Assembly: GCA_900175165.2 (NCBI GenBank)
Contig: FWWN02000357.1
Location: 62,001 to 126,000 of the forward strand
From: Rhizomucor pusillus
Taxonomy: Eukaryota > Mucoromycota > Mucoromycetes > Mucorales > Lichtheimiaceae
DNA: 64,000 nucleotides
Direction: 5' to 3'
In this document: positions 37,795-47,236 of the stretch, piece by piece
How positions within the stretch are numbered: position 1 is the first letter of the stretch
Layout of the letters: each line of letters starts with the position of its first letter
Program-made: the position numbers and the translations under genes
Notes under the pieces: generated by a model
What the model saw: only the letters and a program-made list of their open reading frames with translations
The model's database searches: none
What the model was told of the DNA's origin: nothing

Positions 37795-39628
37795 TCATTT
37801 TTTCTCCCCTTTCACCGGGGTCCCTGATGATCTTCTTTTCCAGCTGAGTATAGGTCTTGCGGTATGAGTATGAAGGGTATCAATAGCATCGAGAGTGGAG
37901 GAAAGCAACGATTTCAGCTGCAGTAAATGTTCTACAATTCCAGGAACATTTGGAATGCATAACGGTGTTTGCAGGAGATGGGATTGACCGTGCTCGACCA
38001 TGAGATAGACACCATCGGCCTTGAGCTGCATACTGTATGTCGTACACTTAAAACCTTCGACAAGTAGACCGCAGGTGACAGGTGCATCGACGCCAGCGTT
38101 GATGAGACAGTCAAGCATACACTTCATCTCCTTCCCCATTTTTATAAAGTCAGATTGCACTTGGCAATTAGAAGACTTTCCCGGAGGTTTGATTTCGACG
38201 GCTAACAGATCGAAACACCGTCCATCGGGAGCCTGGTGAGATACTGTGTAATCTGCCATTAGTTCTCGATTGTCGCCAAGATGTGATTCTCCTAGTCGCC
38301 CACATAGTTGTTCGTCCTTGTTGAATACTTGCTGCAAAAATGGCATCATATGTTGGTTGATGAAGGTGCTTTCAAGACAGCAGTCAGCCATCCAGGATAC
38401 AAACTTATCCACCAGCTCGGTCAAGAGGGAAGCCATCATGGAAAGATGGTCTGTTCCGCTGAATTCTTCATCAGCCTGATTATCAGCTTCCTCGGCGAAC
38501 TCTCGAACCGTTCTGCGTAACGCTTTCGTAGGCACTGTTGATGGACATGCAAGAATTTGCTGATCAAGTTTCGCGCACCAAAGTCTTGTTTCGAAGGGAA
38601 GCGACATCCAATGCTGCTTGAAATTCATCATGTCAGCTATTGCTTTATGTTCAGCACGAAGGAATCGGTGGGTACAAGAACGATGCTGATCACGACTGAC
38701 GAAGAAAATATAGCTGAGAGATAAAACACGATTATCGCTAATGTTTTTCCCTGCCTTGGCGCCGGCGATCGAAATTTGTCGATATTTCATTAACAAGCTG
38801 GTGATATCCAGACCGTCAATGATCCACGGATCCCTGACTTCGCAGCTGAGGTCCATGTCATCAGTCAGGTAGTTGTATTTGTATTTGCGACGTTTGTGAG
38901 AATCAAAGCTGTTCCATGTAGATTGGACCTCGTCCGTTTCTTCCTCTGTTTCTGTTTCTGTTTCTCTGTGTCGCTTATCGTTGTTGGCAGCCGGTACTAT
39001 TAATACAGTCATAATAATAAACTAATTATTCAAAGTGACACATATCATTCCTGCCTTAACCGGTTGTTTCCAACCTTCTTCACGCGTTACAGTTGGATTG
39101 AAACTGTCAGAAACCGAAAGAGCTTTTCTTCCTATATTGAATGTGAGTACAGTCCTCCGAATAAGATCCAGTGTATTAAACTAAGATGCTACCAATTGTT
39201 TCTGCTACTTTCAACCTGCTCTTGTTGTACGCATTCGTTTCTTCTAGCACTGCAGTCTCGGCTACGCGCAGAGTCCTCGTGCGCTTTGCGTTTAGCCAAT
39301 AGTCCTCAACCTTTTCCGTAAATAAGGCCTAATACGAAGTTAACAGAACAGCTTGAAAAACCAATAGTAGGAAAGAACATACAGGGTAACCATGTTTCTT
39401 TTGATCTATTGCCCAATCGCTTATTTTGTTCTTTGATTTCCAGGAGATGATGCTGTGAATGCACTCCTTAAATTGATTTTCGACAATGTCTCTTTGAGTT
39501 GGTTTCTTTTCTGAAAGAAATTCTGCAAGTTTAAATCGTTCGTAGTTTTGTTTGATAAATGGAAATAAGGTCATGAGAATGACAGCACAAGCAGGAAGCT
39601 TGACCTGCTCTTCCTGGTTTTCATACAT
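37795..39628 (-). CDS. Unrecognised protein with PD-(D/E)XK-like core
   Basis: The large ORF 39012-37795 looks like the last exon. Two upstream exons (39628-39383, 39328-39193) join in frame by a 191 nt intron to 38996, giving 527 residues. An alternative third exon near 39130 would instead end the upstream protein separately. The N-terminal part is charged and helical. A Glu/Thr repeat (ETETETEEETDE) and a basic patch (HKRRKYK) follow. The most structured part, about residues 390-480, has a spaced Asp, then FDLLAVEIK, then SDFIKMGKEMKCMLDCL and GLLVEGFKCTTYSMQL. The D...E-x-K core resembles PD-(D/E)XK nuclease folds. I recall similar uncharacterised proteins in Mucorales but cannot verify it. 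No function is claimed. Confidence 0.6.
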
Positions 39629-39689
39629 CGCGTCGGTGCTTCAATATTAACACTGGTGACCAGATTCCAACAATTTGTTCACTGCCGAA

Positions 39690-40450
39690 CATGCCCAGCA
39701 CGAACAGCGGAATCCGCCTGTTTCCATTATGTGTTATGATGGATGTTTTGAGCATTTGTTGAAACGGAGAAGGAGCAGCCTCTGGCTTCCTAGAACATCT
39801 ATGAGGGTGATGCCTTATGTTTCATCTTTCTTGGCGACTACTAAGTATACTTACTGCCTTCATTTGCTGATAGTATGCACGATTACGCGGTGCACGCAGG
39901 ATATACCACCTGTTTCCACCATGGTATGGTGGGTGTTCACAAGCATTGCTTTGAACAAAGAAGAAGAAGCCGCCGGCTTCCTGGAATATTTATAAGGGTG
40001 ATTCCTTATGATCCACCTCTTCTTGGCAGTGCAACTCGTAAGGTTTCTCAAGTCGAGGTGCGTGGGATTCTCTGGACAGCTTTGCGCGTATATCCTGCGC
40101 TGCATCAAATGAAGATTTCTTTGTACGGGTTTTATGGTGAGTATTACGAAGTATACTTGTAGCGTTCATTTGCTAACAGTATGCATTTTATATTGTTTCT
40201 TCACGTCTTCGGCACCACAACTATGCGGTGCACGCAGGATATACCACCTGTTTCCACCATGGTATGGTGGGTGTTCAAGCATTGGTTTGAACAAAGAAGA
40301 AGAAGCCGCCGGCTTCCTGGAATATTCATAAGGGTGATTCCTTATGATCCACCTCTTCTTGGCAGTGCAACTCGTAAGGTTTCTCAAGTCGAGGTGCGTG
40401 GGATTCTCTGGACAGCTTTGCGCGTATATCCTGCGCTGCATCAAATGAAT
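39690..40450 (+). repeat. Tandem duplication, about 310-340 bp period, plus a diverged third copy
   Basis: Two nearly identical blocks, 39887-40112 and 40225-40449, start GCGGTGCACGCAGGATATAC and end TGCGCTGCATCAAATGAA. They differ by only a few bases, including a two-base deletion and G/C changes around 40280. The sequence before each (AGTATACTT onward, 39844 and 40150) is related but more diverged. A third, older copy lies at about 39720-39850. One translated frame conserves CFE, RRRS, LP and RVxPY between the old and new copies, hinting that the unit was once coding. No known family is recognised. Confidence 0.75.
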
Positions 40451-41326
40451 GTATCTTCGTACATATGGATAGAACAGGAATTCATGCGCTATTTTGTGCT
40501 CATATTCAACGTTAACTCAAGAATGCTCTTTTACTAAGATGCATCACTCCACATTGTCGCTTTTTCTACGCCATTGCGTTCACTTGGTCAATGTAGACCG
40601 ATTAAACGTCTTCCAAGTCGCTCATTAGAAAATACATTCAGGTATCTGGACAAGCAGGTCTATCCTGGTACGATCCTGACCACGGTTTTGGTCTATACAG
40701 TAGTTCTCTATCGTCATTTGTAACCTCCCTTGTCTGTTTGCAACTTTACACCATCTTTTCAATCAGTGTATGGGACATTGTTACACATATTTGCAGATTT
40801 TCCCACAAAAGCTCCCAATTTTGGGAAGTGCAAAGCATTTTACATGTCTGATATGAATAGTCAATGTGAGCACCATGTAGGCAGTGCACTGAGACCTGTT
40901 CTACTATGCAAAGTACATTCAAACTGGAGACTACTGTTTCGATATTTCATCGTTGACCACATTCGAACCAAAGTGAGGAATTTTGTTTTGATATACCCAA
41001 AGTAGTATTGTTTGGTAGTTGTCAGAAATAATATATAAACGTGTGATAGTTTCCTTCTGTTCTCTTATTTTTTGTGGATGACGAGTGACAGACAGTCTGC
41101 CACGGTTCTGAAAACCATTGTATACTAAACGGGCTGTCACCCTGAACCTGCCATATCTTGTGCTGGAGCCGCCGTGTGTTCCCTCTCTATCTTCATTCGG
41201 AGACCGAATATGTTTTCCCTGGCGAGCCACTCATTCAACTGTCTTTTCTCCTCTCTTCTCTGCTTCTTCTCTTCTTTGCGACTCTTCTCGCTTCGCAACT
41301 CTCTTTCTCAAGCCTTTCTCCAAATT
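40451..41326. other. Intergenic, upstream of the BCKDH E1-beta gene
   Basis: About 880 bp without a convincing gene. The last 120 bp are T/C-rich, with CTTTCTC-type repeats, typical of a fungal leader. In-frame ATG 41210 upstream of the chosen start is possible. Confidence 0.45.
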
Positions 41327-42815
41327 ATGACGCCCCTATTAAAGCAAAAGATGCCTTTGCTGAGAAATACTACAAGTCGGCTATGGGCAATTGGAAAACG
41401 TGGTTACGCTGCTGGCACAGCTCAACCGGATGGTATAAAGGAAGGCGTTGCATACTCGCTACTCTTGAAAAAATCGCCAGAAGATGCATTGCGCAATCCT
41501 GAATTGGCACATATGAGCGCTATCGATAGTAAGAACAAATGTCTGGTCTCCAATTTTTCAATTTTCTCACGGTTCAACCAAAGGCGAGACGACAAAAATG
41601 AACCTTTTCCAGGCCGTCAACGATGCTATGTCGATTGCCTTGACGACCGATGATAATGCTGGTACTATTTTATTATAGGAATCGAGTATTCTTAAATTGC
41701 GTCATCTCACCGAGGTTTAGTTGTATTTGGCGAGGATGTCTCTTTTGGAGGCGTTTTCAGAGCAACCACAGGATTGGCGGAGAAGTTTGGAAAGGATCGA
41801 GTATTCAACACGCCGTTAACGGAGCAAGGCATTGCTGGTTTTGCTATCGGCATGGCAGCCGTGGGGCACACAGCCATTGCCGAAATCCAGTTTGCTGATT
41901 ATATTTTCCCTGCATTTGATCAGGTATGCGCTGTATCCATCTGCCATTCTTCGACGAGACACGCGTTTATGCTAGAAAACTGTCATTAGATTGTCAATGA
42001 GGCAGCCAAATACAGATACCGCTCTGGCAATCAATTCAACGTTGGTGGCCTCACCATCCGTGCGCCATGCTCTGCAGTCGGCCACGGCGCTCACTACCAC
42101 TCCCAGAGTCCCGAGGCATTCTTTGCTCATTGTCCTGGTTTGAAGGTACGTTGCACACACTTCCATATCGGGTTGACACTGTCAGTTAAACTCTGTGTGA
42201 CAGATCGTCACCCCACGTAGCCCATTGCAGGCGAAGGGTCTCTTGTTAGCATCCATTCGCGACCGCAACCCTGTCATCTTTTTTGAACCCAAATGCCTCT
42301 ACAGAGCAGCTGGTCAGTTCACTTATTATATCAACCAGAGCTGCCATTCGATACTAATATTCATCCACATTACAGTTGAGCAGGTGCCTGTTGGTGATTA
42401 TGAGTTACCATTAGGAAAGGCCGAAGTATTGAAAAGAGGAAAAGACGTGACCATTGTTGGATATGGTTCACAGATTTACACGCTAGAAAACGCTATCCAG
42501 CTTGCAGAGAAGAAGATGCCTGGACTCAGCTGTGAGCTGATTGATCTGCGTACCATATTACCCTGGGACGTTGACACCGTTGTAGAATCCGTCAATAAGA
42601 CAGGACGTCTCGTGATAGCTCACGAAGCGCCAAGAACAAACGGTATGGGTGCTGAAATCGCTTCCACTATCTTGGAGCGCTGTTTCTTGCGGTTAGAAGC
42701 CCCGATCCAGCGAGTATGTGGTTGGGATACGCCATTCCCTCTTGCTTTTGAAAAGTTTTATATGCCTAGCATGATCCGATGCTTTGATGCCATCAAAAAT
42801 GTTGTAAATTACTAA
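41327..42815 (+). CDS. BCKDHB: Branched-chain 2-oxoacid dehydrogenase E1 subunit beta, mitochondrial
   Basis: Six exons (41327-41528, 41584-41661, 41721-41923, 41990-42145, 42204-42312, 42376-42815) give 395 residues. A basic, Ser/Thr-containing N-terminus ([20 protein letters not shown]) looks like a mitochondrial presequence. The transketolase-type pyrimidine-binding domain follows: [56 protein letters not shown]. The C-terminal domain ([30 protein letters not shown]) ends with [16 protein letters not shown]1-beta pairs with E1-alpha to decarboxylate the oxoacids of Leu, Ile and Val using thiamine diphosphate. The start at 41327 gives the best presequence. Confidence 0.96.
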
Positions 42816-43625
42816 CTAACTAAATGATTAAATTCAAATGTCAATACCACACATGACTAGCTTTATGTGCATTGTCTTCCACGCTGCGGGCAAGTGCTGT
42901 TGAAAAGTTACAGTGTTGGGAAGGACGATTGGGCCATGCCCAGTGAATTTGGATGGCTAATCTGAAAATGGGCCACAATAGATTTTGGTTGGGCGACTCT
43001 CATAAATATCGGTCATCATGGATGAATTTGGGCCAGTTAAAATTAAAGTGGGTCAACCTAGTGAAAACTGGCCCATCCTAGCGAAGGTGATTTTGTCGAC
43101 GATGCATTGCATGGCGAATATTCGCTGTCGTCCAAAAATACTTCAAGATGCATTGCTGTATTGGTTCAATTCGGATTTTAGACAGCAGCTCGCGCACTGC
43201 ATCAACTTTAGTGTGTCTTTTGGTATGGGAGTTGTCTGCTTCCCTATAACATGTGGACACGCGTATGATTGAGCAAAGCGAAAAGCTGCTTGTCGCATAC
43301 TTTGTCTCTCCGAGAGCCAGCGAAAACTTTTAGATGGTATTGGTTATAGTTGTAAGGACAAGGTCGAATGCTTGTTGTTGGAATGCCCCGGGTATGATAG
43401 AAGTATCCGCAGCGTAAATATTGCTTCTCGCACCTGTACAGAAAGATCATGAGCGTTAGAACAGATATCGTTATCGCCACCATCACTATCGTCACTTACC
43501 ATATGAAAGATAGCAAGTTCGTGCAGGCACTGAAGTATTTAAAGCGGGTATCACACAGCTCAGCAAATGGAGTACGCTCGTTCGGGGGTGTGACATAAGT
43601 GGGCTTGACGCATTTGGCGTGATAG
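42816..43625. other. Intergenic and transposon-derived DNA
   Basis: At 42909 the sequence TACAGTGTTGGGAAGGACGA, with repeated GGGCCA/TGGCCC words up to about 43080, looks like the end of a TA-flanked DNA transposon. Beyond it there are only short ORFs. No host gene is recognised. Confidence 0.4.
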
Positions 43626-44548
43626 TCAAACAAAATATAGCGGAGCAGCCAATATAACCCCTTTGCTAGAAATGCAGCCGATTATACTAAGACTCACACC
43701 TCTCTGAGTAGGGACCTTGACAGTTGCTGGCGTTCCTTTCTTCGACCAAGCTCTTGAACGGACCATATTCATACGAAATCCACTCTCGTCAATAAGCACA
43801 CGATTCTCCCGGAAGATGATACCATCTTCTATCCAACGGGATACTGATTGCGCTCTCTCTTCAATAATCCGCTTAGAATCATGCTGCTCTTTGTAGACGC
43901 GCGTTTTCGTTAGAGATAGTGCGCATTTGTCCCTCATATGCTGGTGAACTGCTGAAGTACTCATAGAGAATCCTTCAAAGGCGCGCAAAGTGCCTTGGTC
44001 GTCTGATCGGCAGTTGTGGTCGGGTTCTCGTCAATGTAATTTATATTAAATGCGGAATGCTCTTCTCCAAACTTTGTATTGTTGCCGCGTTTCCGACCGT
44101 CATCCTTCAGACCTGGCAGCACGGCTCCATCAATATCATTCCATTCTTTTCGTAGCTTATATGCACTACTTCGAGGAATACGCGTCTTCTGTGCCGCTTC
44201 AGTAACCGATAGTCCTTCTTCCTGCAGTAACGTGATGAATTTGTGTATTTGCTCAGGCGAATATCTGTTATATGGCTGTCGCGATCCTCGCTCCTTCGGT
44301 TCTTCTATTTTCGCTTCTTTGCGGGATTCTGGAGCAGGACTTCGTTCCGTAAATGAACTTTGTATTTCCTCTATCACCATGTCATCGATTGTCATACGAG
44401 TAGTGATGGGGTCGCTTTCATCGATCTCCTGCATCTCCACGTCTTCTTCCTTGCAAATATCCCGCAGCGGGGGTACGTTGGGACTTTGTAGTGAATTAAT
44501 TGAAGATACATGGTATGAGGTAACAGCTGTACGCCCGTCTCGTCCCAA
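43626..44548 (-). pseudogene. Degenerate IS630/Tc1-mariner-like transposase
   Basis: Two overlapping minus-strand frames belong to one protein. The N-terminal frame (44548 to 43961) has an acidic leader and a helix-turn-helix: HKFITLLQEEGLSVTEAAQK and IPRSSAYKLRKEWN. The C-terminal frame (43988 to 43626) holds the start of the DDE domain: VLIDESGFRMNMVRSRAWSK, then KKGTPATVKVP and LSIIGCISSKG. The frame slips by one base near 43980-43995. The protein stops shortly after, so the second catalytic Asp and the final acidic residue are missing. Family members with similar sequence are abundant in Mucorales, as far as I recall. Right-hand terminus CACTG followed by TA lies at 44601-44607. Confidence 0.85.
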
Positions 44549-44784
44549 AATCTGATTAAAACAAAGCGCCGTCGAATTCCGGTTTATTTAATGCGGATTT
44601 CACTGTAAACCTTTTCGTTTACGTGGAATGAGCGCAGCGAGCCAAGTGCAGGGAGCGTAGTGACCGCTAAAGCACTTGCTTTTTTAAATGAAGGGTGTAT
44701 TGATTTCCTTTTTTAAAAAGTTCCCTGCGGAGAATGCGAGCAGTCTTCCTTCACGCAACTACTTGTTTGTGCGCATACATTGCA

Positions 44785-46114
44785 ATGTTCCATCCAACTC
44801 GAGGAGGTGAGAAGAAAGATTCAATGGTATCAACGTGAGATCTGACCAAGTGACACATATTGTGGATAGGCGTTCGAGGCGGTAAAGACCAGGTATGCTC
44901 ATCCAGGCTGTAGATTTTGTGAGAAGTATTGCTCACATAATCAACAAAACAGTTTAGCTGGGAAGATGTCAAGCAAGATAAATATCGTGAATACTATCTT
45001 GGTCATTCGCTAATGGCTCCCGTCGGTCGTTGGCAGAAAGGTATGCGCATAGCTGTGCACATATCACTTCTCCGTTCTAACGGTCTTGGTAGGCAAGGAT
45101 TTGACCTGGTATGCCAAAGGCAAAAGTGATGAAGTGAAACAACAAGAAGCCGATGAGCTAGCAAAGATAAAGGAGGCAGAAGCTGAAGCGATGGCGGTTG
45201 CTTTGTGAGTTTACAGCATTGAATGAATCGGAATCCAATCGTGCTAAAGCAGAATTATTAAATAAGGGGTGTGAAAAAGCCGCGCAAGATCGAAAGCAAT
45301 GTAACCCAGGAGGAGCTTCGCCAAGCTATCCATCGAAATGATGATACAGACGAAGATGATCCAATTAACCAGGCAAATGATGAAAAGGGTCTGGGCTACG
45401 GCAGGTATGTGCTTGTATCTTTTCATCTGGATAATCGTATTAATCAACATACGCAGATCAAATCGATTTTTACCTCCTCAAGCAACGCAATCCGTAGAAA
45501 TCATGAATTCATACGATTCATCAGGAGATGCAGTAGCTGTACCAATGCAGCAAGTATCCGAAACCACCGTTGCGGTCAAGGGCAAAGAGAAAGAGAAGAA
45601 AAAGAAATCGAAAAAGCACAAGCATAAATCTTCGGAAAAGAAGAAAAAACATCGCAGACACAGAGACAGATCAGAATCTGTAGATAGCACAAGAGACAGA
45701 AAACGCCGTCGATCACCATCTCCTGACAGCGAGGCTGAAAGATATCGATACTCTTCAAGACGAAGACGCTCATATTCTAGATCCAGGTCACCAGCATATT
45801 CTGGCAGACGTTCGCCCTCATTTTCTCCAAGGTTAGCTCGCTCGGGCCGGGATAGGTCACCAATCGGCTCTCCTCGTAGATTCTCGCGATCCCGTTCTCC
45901 AATCCATTCACGACGACGTCGATCTCCTGCTATGTATCGTGAACATTCTCGATCTTTGTCACCGTACTCTCGCCGGAGGGAAATGCATAATTCACATAAA
46001 CGTACAAGCCGCTCTCCACACATTAGCCGCAGACGTGACAGAAGTATCAATCGTTCTCCGGGCCCCTCTCGTAGTCGATATCACTCTCAATCACGTTCAC
46101 CATACGAACGCTAG
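44785..46114 (+). CDS. MMTAG2-like protein (multiple myeloma tumour-associated protein 2 domain) with RS tail
   Basis: Six exons (44785-44806, 44870-44892, 44953-45040, 45093-45204, 45267-45404, 45457-46114) give 346 residues. The first two exons are only 22 and 23 nt. Together they restore the family signature: [20 protein letters not shown], then [20 protein letters not shown] and [14 protein letters not shown]. This 70-residue N-terminal domain is diagnostic. A charged linker with a GLGYGR motif follows, then a lysine-rich run and a long Arg/Ser tail ([17 protein letters not shown] and similar). The RS tail suggests nuclear, splicing-associated location; the molecular role of the family is not established. 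Confidence 0.92.
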
Positions 46115-46213
46115 ATTGCAATCGAATAAAAAGCGAGAAACATATCCAATTCATTCCAATCAAGAATGTTCGTTCATATCAATTCTGCAGTTTCTGGCAA
46201 GTTTTGTTTCTAT

Positions 46214-46486
46214 CTAAGTTTCTCTACAGTGGCTGCCCCTCAAGAGGCTTCGTTTACTAAGGCCGTTGCAACACGATATAAATTTGCCTTCTTCAGCCTT
46301 GTTGCTAGCACTGAGCTGGCATTCTCCGCTTGCTCCGTTGTAGTCGCCGATCGTAGGTTTGCAGCATTGAACAGTTCTGTCGGTCAAGGATAAGAGAGGA
46401 AGACCAGCGCATTTGCAGTATAAATGTGCCGAGATAAAGTGCGTCGTAAAGATGAGAATGAGAAACACGGTTGCAACCGTCTTCAT
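46214..46486 (-). CDS. Small secreted cysteine-rich protein
   Basis: A single exon of 90 residues. A clear signal peptide (MKTVATVFLILIFTTHFISA) is followed by a mature part of 70 residues with eight cysteines in the order C-x-C, CC, C, CC, C (HLYCKCAGL, QCCKPT, GECQL, SCCNG, SHC). The pattern is not that of hydrophobins (which have C-CC-C-C-CC-C). Such small secreted cysteine-rich proteins in fungi include effectors, antimicrobial peptides and wall proteins; which applies is unknown. It is convergent with MMTAG2, about 100 bp away. Confidence 0.68.
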   Translation of the reverse strand: MKTVATVFLILIFTTHFISAHLYCKCAGLPLLSLTDRTVQCCKPTIGDYNGASGECQLSASNKAEEGKFISCCNGLSKRSLLRGSHCRET

Positions 46487-47236
46487 ATTTTAGAGAGTGA
46501 TTAAAGAAATGGAAGGAAGAGAGTAACAAAACAGAATTATCCCGAGAAACTGCTCCTTTTGACCTATCCAGGAGACCATGTAGTTATTCAGGAGAAGAAT
46601 TTCCAGAAAAGACTCGTTATGTAGCTGTTAAGACTACGATCGCTGCTTACCTACTCCCCGCGTTCAACATGCCAGTTATGCAGCGGATATGTACCATCCG
46701 TCAAATGACTATATGGGTGAGCATGATATAAACATATCTAGAAGATACTCAATTTATAGAACATTTTTTATCAGCGTTTGTGTAGATAATCCACATAGAT
46801 CTCTTCGATAGCAATTATTTACTTCTGCCATGATGTCCAGTTTGCATTGGATGTTTTGAATATCTAAATTGGTAGCACTGCTGTTACGCACATAATGACA
46901 TCCAATGACAATCAATTATTACTTATAGCTGAGAGAACATAAACTTTTGACTTTGGTTATCTTGATCGTGAACGAAAGTGATTATTACCATGCCATTCAG
47001 CGCGTTCTGCAATTTCTATTTTAGGTCTGTCTTCCCCTCCGCGTCCTTCCTCTCCACTTGCTATCGCTACGCTTGCCGAAGGACAACCTTGTTGCTCATC
47101 CTTTACTTCGTAGTCCTTTCTGTTGGATATAATACGAAAGGGTTCCAAAGCTTTGGGTCAGATTTTAACCTACGACTTTGTAGCATTATATCATACAAAA
47201 AGTTTGTAACATTAATAGATCTTTTACATCGTTGTA
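46487..47236. other. Intergenic region
   Basis: 750 bp between the secreted-protein start (-) and the importin-13 stop (-). AT-rich, with no coding ORF that I can support. Confidence 0.45.

Noticed and set aside
38997..39012. Start codon at 39012 for the PD-(D/E)XK-like protein
   Set aside because: An in-frame three-exon model extends to 39628 and its upstream exons look coding; the 39012 ATG probably lies in an intron. Not fully certain.
42911..44605. A complete 1.7 kb Tc1 element between TACAGTG and CACTGTA
   Set aside because: The two ends share only five bases, so they cannot be confirmed as inverted repeats of one element.
46214..46486. Hydrophobin
   Set aside because: Cysteine order is C, C, CC, C, CC, C, not the hydrophobin order C, CC, C, C, CC, C.
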